Origin: Paracoccus denitrificans
GTDB lineage: Bacteria; Pseudomonadota; Alphaproteobacteria; Rhodobacterales; Rhodobacteraceae
NCBI GenBank assembly: GCA_005768755.1
Contig: VAFL01000014.1
Coordinates: 29,207-93,206 of the forward strand
Direction of reading: 5' to 3'
Length of the DNA: 64,000 nt
Below are positions 1-8,536 of this stretch, in pieces; the first letter of the stretch is position 1; each line of letters begins with the position of its first letter. The translations under genes were made by a program, and so were the position numbers. The notes under the pieces were generated by a model, which was not told where the DNA came from, ran no database searches, and worked only from the letters and a program-made list of their open reading frames with translations.

Positions 1-599
1 GCGCGGTCGGAGATGACGAACCACGCGGTTTGTCCATCCGCAGACACGCCCACGCCGTTGCGAACATAACGGCTGTCGGAATCGACCAGAAATCGCGGAT
101 GCAGCTCTCCCTCGATCACCAGCAGCGGGCCGGATTGCGTTGCCAGCCGGCATTGCGGCTGGATTTCCGCAAATGCGCGTGACTCGACCACCTGATAGGG
201 CTGTTGCCCGCCCGTGCAGAAGACGCCGTTCGGCAGTAGTCCGAAATTGCCGCCGCCGCCAGACGTCACCAGCTTACCGTGGATTTCGTCGCCAGATTTG
301 AACAGCCCGACTGGCGCATAGTCGGAGTGATACATCCCGGCATTCATGGCAAATGCCAGCGTCCGGTCGCCCAGATGGCTGCGCAGATTGCTGAAATTCT
401 TCAGCGCGCTGCCGTCGTCATTATACAACCACAGGCCAAGGCGCGGCTCCTCCTCCGCGGTAACCGTGCACAGGGTATAGCGCTGCCCATCATGTTCCAT
501 GCCCCCGCAATCAGCTGCAGCGGCGGGCAGCGCCAGTGCGAAAAATGCACCCGCTGCCACCCCTGCGCGGCGGCGCAGATTATTCCAGCGCTTCATCAT
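1..599 (-). CDS. phosphodiester glycosidase-family (DUF2233) exported protein, C-terminus cut by window edge
   Basis: The reverse-strand frame starts with two adjacent ATGs (599 and 596) and runs off the window start, so about 199 residues of the N-terminal part are visible. It opens with a signal peptide (MKRWNNLRRR, a hydrophobic stretch, then PAAAADC). The mature part contains the DUF2233/NAGPA-type landmarks LAFAMNAGMY, GLFKSGD and SGGGGNFGLLPNGVF, followed by LATQSGPLLVIEGE and VRNGVGVS. The family hydrolyses phosphodiester-linked sugars or is of unknown substrate; a periplasmic role is inferred. Its start overlaps the last about 20 bases of rbfA, so the two are probably translationally coupled. 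The family call is fairly firm, the substrate unknown. Confidence 0.8.
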   Translation of the reverse strand, partial: MMKRWNNLRRRAGVAAGAFFALALPAAAADCGGMEHDGQRYTLCTVTAEEEPRLGLWLYNDDGSALKNFSNLRSHLGDRTLAFAMNAGMYHSDYAPVGLFKSGDEIHGKLVTSGGGGNFGLLPNGVFCTGGQQPYQVVESRAFAEIQPQCRLATQSGPLLVIEGELHPRFLVDSDSRYVRNGVGVSADGQTAWFVISDR

Positions 600-999
600 C
601 CGCATCGTCCCGAATATCGCGCTGAACCCGTTCATCGGCAAACATGCGACGGGTATCGTCCATGCGGTCAAACGTTTCGTCCAGTTGGAAACGCAGCTCG
701 GGCGCATATTTCAGGTTCAGACCCTTGGCGACCAGATGGCGCAACTCTCGTGAGTTGCGGCGCAGCGCTTGCAGCGCGTCATCCTTTTCGGTGCCGCCAA
801 GCGGCATGATATAAGCGGTTGCGACCTTCAGATCCGGAGATGCGCGCACCTCGCCCACTGTGATCGAATGCCTGTTCAGATCGGGATCGTGTACGTCCGC
901 ACGCAGCAGCAGTTCGGACAAGCGGTGACGGATCAGCTCGCCCACGCGAAGCTGACGTTGTGACGGGCCGGGGCCGGTATGAAAGCGGTTCTGTGCCAT
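580..999 (-). CDS. rbfA: 30S ribosome-binding factor RbfA
   Basis: 139 residues from the ATG at 999 (MAQNRFHTGPG). An upstream in-frame start at 1053 would add 18 residues with no family resemblance, so the shorter form is chosen. RbfA features are RQLRVGELIRHRLSELL near the N-terminus, ITVGEVRASPDLKVATAYI in the KH-like centre and LKYAPELRFQLDETFDR near the C-terminus. RbfA binds the 30S subunit and helps 16S rRNA 5'-end maturation and cold growth. It is divergent from dapB across about 70 bases and overlaps the downstream glycosidase-family gene. Length is usual for alphaproteobacteria. Confidence 0.95.
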   Translation of the reverse strand: MAQNRFHTGPGPSQRQLRVGELIRHRLSELLLRADVHDPDLNRHSITVGEVRASPDLKVATAYIMPLGGTEKDDALQALRRNSRELRHLVAKGLNLKYAPELRFQLDETFDRMDDTRRMFADERVQRDIRDDADDEALE

Positions 1000-1070
1000 A
1001 TCGGCAGATGTAGGGGGTTGGGCCGCGCCCCGCAATGGACTAAGCGAAAGCAAACGCAGGAGAGATCGCC

Positions 1071-1880
1071 ATGGATAAGCCGGGCATTGTCGTTACGGGT
1101 GTTTCGGGCCGAATGGGGCAGATGCTGGCCGGGCTGGTGCTTGCGTCTGACCAGATGAACCTTGTGGGCGCGGTAGAGCGTGAAGGCAGCGCCTGGATCG
1201 GCCGCGACCTGGGCGAGGCGATGGGCGGTCAGCCAAACGGGATAATCGTCACCGATGACGCGGTGTCAGCGATCGCCAAAGCGCAGGCGGTGATCGACTT
1301 CACGACGCCTGCCGCGACGGTCGCATTTGCCGAACTGGCTGCGCAGGCCCGCGCGGTCCATGTCATCGGCACGACCGGGCTGGGACCCGACGATCTGGCC
1401 GCAATTGCGCGCGCCGCCCGTCATGCGCCGATTGTCCGGGCCGGTAACATGAGCCTTGGGGTGAACCTGCTGATGGGGTTGACCCGCAAGGTCGCGGCCG
1501 CTTTGGGGACAGAGTGGGATATCGAAGTGGTCGAGGCCCACCATCGTCACAAGGTCGATGCTCCCTCGGGCACCGCGTTGATGCTGGGCGAAGCCGCGGC
1601 CGAAGGGCGCGGCGCCACGCTGGAGGAATTGCGCACGCCTGCCCGCGAGGGGATGACGGGTCCGCGCAAGGAAGGCACGATCGGCTTTGCCGCGATCCGT
1701 GGCGGCGACGTGGTGGGTGAACATGATGTCATCTTCGCCGCACCTGGAGAGCGTGTCGTCTTGCGCCACCTTGCAACCGACCGTGCGATCTTCGCGCGCG
1801 GCGCACTTCGCGCGGCGCTCTGGGCGCAGGACAAGGGGCCGGGTGAATATGACATGATGAACGTCCTCGGGCTTGACTGA
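1071..1880 (+). CDS. dapB: 4-hydroxy-tetrahydrodipicolinate reductase
   Basis: 269 residues, with a good ribosome site (GGAGAG) just before the ATG. DapB reduces the DapA product with NAD(P)H in lysine and meso-diaminopimelate synthesis. The Rossmann glycine motif VTGVSGRMGQ lies at residues 8-17. The catalytic and substrate segment EAHHRHKVDAPSGT is at 155-168, with the active His pair and Lys161. GTTGL near residue 100 and the C-terminal RAALWAQDKGPGEYDM are typical. The gene stands alone on the plus strand between divergent rbfA and a convergent phosphoesterase gene that ends 5 bases after it. Confidence 0.97.
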   Translation: MDKPGIVVTGVSGRMGQMLAGLVLASDQMNLVGAVEREGSAWIGRDLGEAMGGQPNGIIVTDDAVSAIAKAQAVIDFTTPAATVAFAELAAQARAVHVIGTTGLGPDDLAAIARAARHAPIVRAGNMSLGVNLLMGLTRKVAAALGTEWDIEVVEAHHRHKVDAPSGTALMLGEAAAEGRGATLEELRTPAREGMTGPRKEGTIGFAAIRGGDVVGEHDVIFAAPGERVVLRHLATDRAIFARGALRAALWAQDKGPGEYDMMNVLGLD

Positions 1881-1885
1881 AAAAT

Positions 1886-2647
1886 TCAGCGGCGGCGCGG
1901 CAGGGTAATTTCAGGCTGCGCCCGAAATTGCGATTGATCCGGGGTCGCGATCATCCGGGTCAGTTGAAACTCATGCGCGTTGATGTCGAGCAAGGCGAAT
2001 TCGTTCGGCGGGTCCTCGGGTCGGTCGCACAAAGCGGAACCAGCGTGGACCTGTACCATGCCCGACGCGGACGTCGCGATATTGAAATGGTGCAGATGGC
2101 CTGAGACGATCATCTCGACGCCCATCGCATCATAGGCCGCCAGTGCCCTTTCGGCATTCAGCATCAGTTCTTTCGTCTCGCCCGGCAGCAGGCTGATCGG
2201 GTGATGCTGGACAACGATGATCGGATCGTCGTCCGATAGCCATTCGACACGGGCAAGCTGATTGTCGGTGATCCGACCATTCCGCCACCGCAGCGGATAG
2301 GTCGAGTTTACGCCCACGATTCGTCTTCCTGTTCCCTGAAGATCCAGAACCGGCTCTCTGGGGCCGGGCACAGAGGTTTCGTATGCGTCGAATGGCCAAA
2401 ACAGCCGCGCCGGAACATTCATCAGGGGAATGTCGTGATTGCCCGGAACACACAGCCAGGGCAGCCCAGTCTGATCGAGAATCCTTTTCGCCTCGGCGAA
2501 AAGCGGGCGACGCGCCCGCTGCACCAGATCGCCCGCAATAATCAGTTGTTCGGGCTGGCCTGCAGCGATGGCATCCAGCATCGGCTGAACAAGATGCTGG
2601 CGATGCATACCGATATGCAGGTCCGAGAGAATGGCGATGCGCATCAT
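1886..2647 (-). CDS. calcineurin-like metallophosphoesterase
   Basis: 253 residues. The metallophosphoesterase motifs appear in order: SDLHIGMH near residue 8, AGDLVQRARRP near 40, CVPGNHDIPL near 67, VVQHHPISL near 145 and VSGHLHHFN near 180. These supply the dinuclear metal ligands. The class resembles cAMP-phosphodiesterase (CpdA)/3',5'-nucleotidase-type enzymes, but the substrate cannot be told. The start overlaps the stop of the upstream lipid kinase gene (positions 2644-2647), so the two form a coupled operon, which hints at a phospholipid or phosphodiester role. No signal peptide is seen, so it is probably cytosolic. Confidence 0.88.
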   Translation of the reverse strand: MMRIAILSDLHIGMHRQHLVQPMLDAIAAGQPEQLIIAGDLVQRARRPLFAEAKRILDQTGLPWLCVPGNHDIPLMNVPARLFWPFDAYETSVPGPREPVLDLQGTGRRIVGVNSTYPLRWRNGRITDNQLARVEWLSDDDPIIVVQHHPISLLPGETKELMLNAERALAAYDAMGVEMIVSGHLHHFNIATSASGMVQVHAGSALCDRPEDPPNEFALLDINAHEFQLTRMIATPDQSQFRAQPEITLPRRR

Positions 2648-3576
2648 TCCGCCTTGGATTTTGCAGGCACAAGCACGCGCAGCGCATCCTTGCGGATCGT
2701 CAGGTTCAAAGGCGCGGGGACACGAGAACGCTCTCCGTCATGGGCAACGTGACGGGTCGGGCGGTCGGTATTGATGACGAAGTCGTCCGCGATGACCAGA
2801 TCGAAATCCTCGCCTCGTGATGTCTTGCCAAGCGCCAGCCGCATCGCCGCCTTTACCAGCGACCAGCCCCCCTGTGCCTTGGCAACAAACAAAGGCAGAC
2901 GATCCCTGCGGACATCGTCGGCGCCTTCCAGACCGAAGCTGTCCAGTTGTGTCTCGCTTTGCGCGACGAAGGCCAGTGCAGTCTGATATTCCAGCGTTTT
3001 GCCATCGACATGTGCGGTCAGTTTCAGCGGATGGCGCAGGTCCATCAATGTGCGCAATGTCGCCCAATAGGCCAGGAAGCGCCGTCGTCCGAAACGACGA
3101 TAGGCTTCCTCTCGCCGCTCCAGGATTTCAGGATAGGCGCCCAGGCTGATATTGTTCAGGAAGATCTTGCCGTTCATGTCGCCTGTCGAGACACGCGCGA
3201 TCCGTGCGTTCAGCAGTGTCTCGATGGCCTCTTCCGGCGTTTCGCCGACACCAAGATCACGCGCGAAGTAATTGAACGTTCCGCCAGGAATGACCCCCAG
3301 CACCGTCCCGGTGTCGTTATCGGCAAGTGCCTGTGCGACCGCCGCCTGTGTGCCGTCGCCGCCGATGGCGATGATCAGGTCGTGATCTTTTGCGGCCTGT
3401 GCGGCGATGGTCGTCAGGCTCTGCCCTTTTGCGGGACGTATCGCTTCGTAGCTTGCGCAGGCAGGCGCAACTTTCTCGGCCAGCAGGTCGCCAACGCCTT
3501 TGCCGCCGTTGCGGCCGGCCTTGCGGTTCAGGATTGCCACCACGCGGGCGCGCGAAAGATCGAATCGGTCACTCAT
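2644..3576 (-). CDS. diacylglycerol kinase-family lipid kinase
   Basis: 310 residues from the ATG at 3576 (MSDRFDLSRARV). A GTG at 3609 would add 11 residues of no clear family character. The DAGK catalytic domain is evident: VVAILNRKAGRNGGKG at the N-terminus, the nucleotide-binding loop IAIGGDGTQAAVAQAL and GVIPGGTFNYFARDLG. The C-terminal half has the beta-sandwich typical of the YegS/DgkB group. Members phosphorylate diacylglycerol or other lipids with ATP; the exact lipid is unknown. It is first in a two-gene unit with the phosphoesterase and divergent from valS. Confidence 0.88.
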   Translation of the reverse strand: MSDRFDLSRARVVAILNRKAGRNGGKGVGDLLAEKVAPACASYEAIRPAKGQSLTTIAAQAAKDHDLIIAIGGDGTQAAVAQALADNDTGTVLGVIPGGTFNYFARDLGVGETPEEAIETLLNARIARVSTGDMNGKIFLNNISLGAYPEILERREEAYRRFGRRRFLAYWATLRTLMDLRHPLKLTAHVDGKTLEYQTALAFVAQSETQLDSFGLEGADDVRRDRLPLFVAKAQGGWSLVKAAMRLALGKTSRGEDFDLVIADDFVINTDRPTRHVAHDGERSRVPAPLNLTIRKDALRVLVPAKSKAE

Positions 3577-3690
3577 GGGGCGCTGCCTGTTTTCATCGCT
3601 CACCAACACCGGCGACGCCGTGGCAGTTCCCGGTCTTGGCCTTCGCGTCCGAAAGGTCTAGGAAAACCGGCAAAGATCAGGGGATCACCG

Positions 3691-6600
3691 ATGAGCATGG
3701 ACAAGACTTTCGACGCCACCAGTGCCGAAGCCCGCATCAGCGCCGAGTGGGAGGCCGCGAATGCCTTTGCGGCAGGCGCGAACGCGCAGCCCGGGGCCGA
3801 GGCGTTTTCCGTGGTGATCCCGCCCCCGAACGTCACCGGCAGCCTGCATATCGGCCACGCGCTGAACAACACGCTGCAGGACATTCTTGTCCGCTGGCAC
3901 AGGATGCGCGGTTTTGACGTGCTGTGGCAGCCGGGGCAGGACCATGCAGGGATTGCCACCCAGATGGTTGTCGAACGCCAGATGGCCGAGCGGCAGGAGC
4001 CGAACCGGCGCGACATCGGGCGCGACGCCTTCGTTGAAAAGATCTGGGCGTGGAAGCAGGAATCCGGCGGCACGATCATCAATCAGTTGAAGCGCCTTGG
4101 TGCCAGCTGTGACTGGTCGCGTAACGCCTTCACCATGTCCGGCGCCCCCGGTGCGCCTGCGGGCGAGGAAGGCAATTTCCACGACGCAGTGATCCGGGTT
4201 TTCGTGGACCTCTATGACAAGGGCATCATCTATCGCGGCAAGCGGCTGGTGAACTGGGACCCGCATTTCGAAACCGCCATCAGCGATCTGGAGGTCGAGA
4301 ACCGCGAGGTTCCCGGCCATATGTGGCATTTCAAATACCCGCTCGCGGGTGGCGAGACTTATGAATATGTCGAGCGTGACGAAGACGGAAACGTCACCCT
4401 GCGCGAGACCCGCGATTATATCAGCATCGCCACGACCCGCCCCGAAACCATGCTGGGCGATGGCGCGGTGGCGGTTCATCCCGATGATGCGCGATACGCG
4501 CCCATCGTCGGCAAGCTGGTCGAAGTTCCGGTCGGTCCGAAGGAACATCGCCGCCTGATCCCGATCATCACCGACGAATACCCCGACCCTGATTTCGGGT
4601 CCGGCGCGGTGAAGATCACCGGCGCGCATGACTTCAACGACTACGGCGTCGCCACGCGCAACAACATCCCGCTTTACGCGTTGATGGATACCAAAGGTGC
4701 CATGCGAGAGGATGGGCTTTCCTATGCTGAAAGCGCCGCCATCGCGACCCGTGCTGCGGGGGGCGAGGATGTGGGCGATGTCTCGACTGTCAATCTTGTG
4801 CCCGAAGACCTGCGCGGGTTGGACCGCTATGACGCGCGCAAGCAGGTGATCGACCAGATCAATGCCGAAGGGTTGGCCGTCACTTATCTGCACAAGGAAA
4901 TCGACAAGGAAACCGGGGCCGAGCATCTGGAACGCCGCGCTCTGGTCGATGCCAAACCGATCATGCAGCCCTTTGGCGACCGTTCGGGCGTGGTGATCGA
5001 GCCGATGCTGACCGATCAGTGGTTCGTCGATACGGCCCGCATTGTCGGCCCGGCGCTGGAGGCCGTGCGTGATGGCCGCACCCAGATCCTGCCCGAACAG
5101 CACCGCAAGGTCTATTTCAACTGGCTGGAAAACATCGAGCCCTGGACCATCTCGCGCCAGCTGTGGTGGGGACACCAGATCCCGGTCTGGTATGGACTGG
5201 ATCTTGAACCGCCGGCCTTCACCGATGACGAAGGTGATGGCGCGCTGGATGAAGTTGAACTGTTCGAACTGCTGGTAGACGGTCTTGTCCAGAAGGGCGA
5301 CTTCCACCATGCCGCGCAAAATTTCGATGGCGTCGTCGATAAATTCCGCGACGATATTGCGGGCCTGCCACAGCCACTTGAAATATCACGTGTCATCGAA
5401 GTGTCCGATCGCGAGGCTGCGATTGATGCCTTCGCGCAGGGTCTGGCGAGTTATAACCTGTCGCAGGACCCGACCCAGCTGGTCTATCCCGTCTGGCGCG
5501 ACCCCGACGTACTCGACACCTGGTTCTCCTCGGGCCTGTGGCCCATCGGCACGCTCGGCTGGCCGGAAGACACACCGGAAATGCGCAAGTATTTCCCCAC
5601 CGACGTGCTGGTCACCGGCTTTGACATCATCTTCTTCTGGGTGGCCCGGATGATGATGATGCAACTAGAAGTCGTAGGCGATATTCCGTTTCACACGGTC
5701 TATGTCCACGGCCTGGTTCGCGACGAAAAAGGCGCGAAGATGTCCAAGTCGAAGGGCAATGTCATCGACCCGCTGACACTGATCGACGAATACGGTGCCG
5801 ACCCGCTGCGCTTTACACTGACCAGCATGGCGGCGATGGGGCGGGACCCCAAGCTGGGTCCGAAGCATGTCGAGGCGAACCGAAACTTCGTCACCAAGAT
5901 CTGGAACGCCACCCGCTTTGCCGAGATGAACGGCGTTCGCGGCGGTGGTGACCGTCCCAATCCACAGCATACCGTGAACCGCTGGATCATCGGCGAAGTT
6001 GCACGGGCTGCGCAGGCGATGGATGCGGCGCTTGAAACCTATCGCTTCAACGATGCGGCGACCGGGCTTTACGCCTTCGTCTGGGGCAAGGTCTGCGATT
6101 GGTATGTCGAATTCGCAAAGCCCCTGTTCGACGGCGAATATGCCGATGAAACTCGTGCCACGATGGGCTGGGTGCTGGACCAGTGCTATGCGCTGCTGCA
6201 TCCGATCATGCCCTTCGTGACAGAGGAGCTGTGGGCGTTGACCGGGGACCGCCAGAAAATGCTGGTGCATGGTGACTGGCCGGAATTTGGCGCCGATCTG
6301 ATCGATGCCGAGGCCGACCGGCAGATGAACTGGGTGATTCAACTGATCGAGAACATCCGTTCGGCCCGCGCCCAGATGGGTGTTCCGGCAGGTGCGAAGC
6401 TTGACCTGATGGTGACCGAGGCAGACGCCCCGGCCCGTGCGGCTCTGGCGGCCAATGGTCCGCTGATCGAACGTCTGGCCCGTGTGAATGCGCCGCAAGA
6501 TGGCGCATCGGGCAAGGGCATGATCGCGGTCGGCATGCCGGGCGCGTCTTTCGCGCTGCCGATCGGGGATGTGATTGACGTATCCGCCGAGACCGCGCGG

Positions 6601-6783
6601 CTGGAAAAGAACGCGGCCAAGGTGGGTAAGGACGCGGACGGCTTGCGCAAGCGGCTCGACAATCCGAAATTCGTCGAGAATGCCGATTTCGAAGTGATCG
6701 AGGAGACCCGTCAGAAGCTGGCCGATCTGGACGAAGACCTGACCCGAATCAACGCGGCGCTGGCGCAGCTGAAGGCGATGTAA
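3691..6783 (+). CDS. valS: valine--tRNA ligase
   Basis: 1030 residues from the ATG at 3691 (MSMDKTFDATSAEARISAEWE), preceded by an AGGGGA ribosome site. The open frame extends upstream to 2947 but that part lies antisense to the lipid kinase gene and is rejected. Class I signatures are PPPNVTGSLHIGHALN (HIGH, around residue 50) and GAKMSKSKGNV (KMSKS). WEAANAF at the start and the C-terminal coiled-coil arm from about residue 960 are typical of ValRS. Compared with E. coli, an acidic segment of roughly 70 extra residues sits between HQIPVWYG and DVLDTWFSS. The DUF1992 gene begins in its stop codon (TAATG). Confidence 0.97.
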   Translation: MSMDKTFDATSAEARISAEWEAANAFAAGANAQPGAEAFSVVIPPPNVTGSLHIGHALNNTLQDILVRWHRMRGFDVLWQPGQDHAGIATQMVVERQMAERQEPNRRDIGRDAFVEKIWAWKQESGGTIINQLKRLGASCDWSRNAFTMSGAPGAPAGEEGNFHDAVIRVFVDLYDKGIIYRGKRLVNWDPHFETAISDLEVENREVPGHMWHFKYPLAGGETYEYVERDEDGNVTLRETRDYISIATTRPETMLGDGAVAVHPDDARYAPIVGKLVEVPVGPKEHRRLIPIITDEYPDPDFGSGAVKITGAHDFNDYGVATRNNIPLYALMDTKGAMREDGLSYAESAAIATRAAGGEDVGDVSTVNLVPEDLRGLDRYDARKQVIDQINAEGLAVTYLHKEIDKETGAEHLERRALVDAKPIMQPFGDRSGVVIEPMLTDQWFVDTARIVGPALEAVRDGRTQILPEQHRKVYFNWLENIEPWTISRQLWWGHQIPVWYGLDLEPPAFTDDEGDGALDEVELFELLVDGLVQKGDFHHAAQNFDGVVDKFRDDIAGLPQPLEISRVIEVSDREAAIDAFAQGLASYNLSQDPTQLVYPVWRDPDVLDTWFSSGLWPIGTLGWPEDTPEMRKYFPTDVLVTGFDIIFFWVARMMMMQLEVVGDIPFHTVYVHGLVRDEKGAKMSKSKGNVIDPLTLIDEYGADPLRFTLTSMAAMGRDPKLGPKHVEANRNFVTKIWNATRFAEMNGVRGGGDRPNPQHTVNRWIIGEVARAAQAMDAALETYRFNDAATGLYAFVWGKVCDWYVEFAKPLFDGEYADETRATMGWVLDQCYALLHPIMPFVTEELWALTGDRQKMLVHGDWPEFGADLIDAEADRQMNWVIQLIENIRSARAQMGVPAGAKLDLMVTEADAPARAALAANGPLIERLARVNAPQDGASGKGMIAVGMPGASFALPIGDVIDVSAETARLEKNAAKVGKDADGLRKRLDNPKFVENADFEVIEETRQKLADLDEDLTRINAALAQLKAM

Positions 6784-7103
6784 TGCACTGGTTCGAGCGG
6801 ATTGCCCAAAGGCGCATCGACGAGGCGGAAGCCAAAGGCGAATTGCGCGGCCTGACGGGCGAAGGCAAACCGCTTGACCGGGAACGCCTGCGCGAACGGC
6901 CCGAGGACGTGCTGCACCGGATGATGGCCGATACCGGCTTCATCCCCGAGGAATTCCGCCTGCGCAAGGAGGTCGAAGCCAAGCGTGCCGTTCTGGCCCA
7001 AATCGACGACGCGGAGGAGCGCCACGCGCTGCAACGTCATATCTCGCTGCTGGAACTGCGCGCCAATATTGCGACGGACGCACGCCGTTCAAGCGCCCGC
7101 TGA
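6783..7103 (+). CDS. DUF1992 (DnaJ-homologue subfamily C member 28-like) protein
   Basis: 106 residues, starting inside the valS stop codon (TAATG), which implies translational coupling. The sequence opens with MHWFERIAQRRIDEAEAKGE followed by LRGLTGEGKPLD, the hallmark of DUF1992, and has a charged helical remainder rich in Arg and Glu. This family is related to the conserved domain of eukaryotic DNAJC28 but lacks a J domain. No biochemical role is established to my knowledge. It is cytosolic by appearance. Confidence 0.85.
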   Translation: MHWFERIAQRRIDEAEAKGELRGLTGEGKPLDRERLRERPEDVLHRMMADTGFIPEEFRLRKEVEAKRAVLAQIDDAEERHALQRHISLLELRANIATDARRSSAR

Positions 7104-7174
7104 TCTTGTCAGTGTCCTGACATCGCCCGGTGAAACTCGCATTAAGCGGGGGGTGTGCCCTACGCGAGCAGGGC

Positions 7175-7876
7175 CTAGTCGGGCATCAGCATATAGCCGG
7201 CACCGCGGACCGTCTGCAGATAGCGCGGTTCTTTCGGGTCCGGTTCGATCTTGCGGCGCAGGCGGGTGATCTGAACATCAATGGCACGGTCGGAACTGTC
7301 GCTTTCGTCCGATGGTGTTCGCCCCAGATCCTGCGTCAGATCCAGCCGGCTGACCGCCTCGCCCGGGGTTTCGGCCAGGCGCCGCAACAAGGCTGCCTCG
7401 GTGCCGGTCAGGTGAATGTGGTTGTCGCCTTCGAACAACTGGCCGCGCTCGGTATCGTAGCGCAGCGGTCCCAGGGTCATGAACTTGGGACCGGCAGGCT
7501 GGGCCTGCGGCACCCGGCGCAGGATGGCGGACATGCGCAGCAACAGTTCGCGTGGCTCGAACGGCTTTGGCAGGTAATCGTCTGCGCCGGCCTCAAGCCC
7601 CGCGATACGGTCCTCGGTCTCTCCGCGTGCGGTCAGCAGAAGGATCGGCGTGGTGATGCGCTTTCGCAAGTCACGTGTCAGCGCGATCCCGTCCTCGCCG
7701 GGCATCATCACGTCCAGCACGATCAGATCGAATTCCAGCCCGCGAAGCAATCTGCGCGCATGCGTGGCATCGGTGGCCATCGAAACCATGTAATCGTTCT
7801 TGATCAGGAACTTGCGCAGCAGGTTGCGAATACGCTCGTCATCGTCGACCACCAGGATATGGGCAGACTCGATCAT
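7175..7876 (-). CDS. petR: OmpR/PhoB-family response regulator, PetR-like
   Basis: 233 residues. The receiver domain (about 5-118) has the acidic pair DDD at 11-13, the phospho-acceptor Asp55 in VLDVMMPGEDG, the conserved Thr in LLTARG and Lys104 in PKPFEPRE. A winged-helix DNA-binding domain follows (about 135-230: TGTEAALLRRL, then DRAIDVQITRLRRKIEPDP and LQTVRGAGYML). The start overlaps the stop of the MarR-type gene upstream. This pair matches petP-petR of Rhodobacter capsulatus, first found beside the cytochrome bc1 genes and reported as needed for growth there. No histidine kinase gene is adjacent, so its partner is unknown. The petR name rests on pair order and similarity by eye. Confidence 0.85.
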   Translation of the reverse strand: MIESAHILVVDDDERIRNLLRKFLIKNDYMVSMATDATHARRLLRGLEFDLIVLDVMMPGEDGIALTRDLRKRITTPILLLTARGETEDRIAGLEAGADDYLPKPFEPRELLLRMSAILRRVPQAQPAGPKFMTLGPLRYDTERGQLFEGDNHIHLTGTEAALLRRLAETPGEAVSRLDLTQDLGRTPSDESDSSDRAIDVQITRLRRKIEPDPKEPRYLQTVRGAGYMLMPD

Positions 7877-8388
7877 TCGGCGGCCTCGGCGTTGCGCATG
7901 TCGCGGAACTGGCGCGCGCCGGCATCGTCCATCATGGCCTCCAGCACGGTGCGAAAACCAGCCACGGCCTGGGGGCCTGCGGCCCGATAGGCTGCGCGGA
8001 CGCGCGCACGCTGCGCTTCCGAAAGGCGGCGTTCCAGATCGGCACCGGTGCCGGTCAGATGCAACAATCTCTCGCGTCGGTCGCGCTTGCCGACCCGCGA
8101 TTCGACCAGCCCGTCCGCCAGCAGCGAGCGCAGCACGCGATTGAGCGACTGCTTGGTCACGCCAAGAATATCGAGCAAGGCCGAAACAGTAAGCCCGGGC
8201 TTTCGTGCAATGAAGTGAAGCGCGCGATGATGGGCGCGACCATAATCCATGCCCTCCAGAATTTCATCGGGATCGGCCGTGAAGGCGCGGTAGGCGAAGA
8301 AAAATGCCTCGATCCCGCCACGGATCTGTTCGTCAGTCAGGAACAGAAGATCCTGCCCGCTGACAGTTTTGATCGGCGCTTCTTTCAT
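7873..8388 (-). CDS. petP: MarR-family transcriptional regulator, PetP-like
   Basis: 171 residues. The winged-helix core is GRAHHRALHFIARKPGLTVSALLDIL, then GVTKQSLNRVLRSLLADGLVE (recognition helix) and the wing SRVGKRDRRERLLHLTGTG, with helical dimerisation segments at both ends. The N-terminal DLLFLTDEQIRGGIEAFFFAYRAFTADPD is typical of the PetP subgroup rather than drug-responsive MarR proteins. It overlaps petR by 4 bases (ATGA), so the two proteins should be made together. It is divergent from ilvE across 148 bases that hold inverted repeats suited to autoregulation. Confidence 0.85.
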   Translation of the reverse strand: MKEAPIKTVSGQDLLFLTDEQIRGGIEAFFFAYRAFTADPDEILEGMDYGRAHHRALHFIARKPGLTVSALLDILGVTKQSLNRVLRSLLADGLVESRVGKRDRRERLLHLTGTGADLERRLSEAQRARVRAAYRAAGPQAVAGFRTVLEAMMDDAGARQFRDMRNAEAAE

Positions 8389-8536
8389 CTGCCCTCCGCG
8401 ACATATTGGTCTTTTTTACGTCAGCCTTGTTGACTTTCCAAGAAGCAATCGATAGCGATTCTGCATGATTTCGAAATAATCGGTCGAATTTGGCATTATT
8501 TGCGAAATTAATGGGAATTCTTTGGGCGAGGATGTG
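8389..8536. promoter_or_regulatory. divergent control region petP / ilvE
   Basis: This 148-base AT-richer gap must hold the promoters for both divergent genes. It contains the inverted repeat AATCG-N4-CGATT (8447-8460) and a second one, GTCA-N7-TGAC (8420-8434). A TTGACT hexamer at 8430-8435 could be a plus-strand -35 element, but no convincing -10 follows at normal spacing. MarR proteins bind short inverted repeats like these, so autoregulation by PetP is a reasonable guess. Confidence 0.3.

Noticed and set aside
2947..3690. Upstream extension of the valS reading frame by 248 codons
   Set aside because: It lies antisense to the lipid kinase gene, gives no ValRS-like sequence, and a good ribosome site sits before the ATG at 3691.
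3685..5319. 544-codon minus-strand ORF inside valS
   Set aside because: GC-rich shadow of valS: it is low-complexity, matches no family and has no ribosome site.
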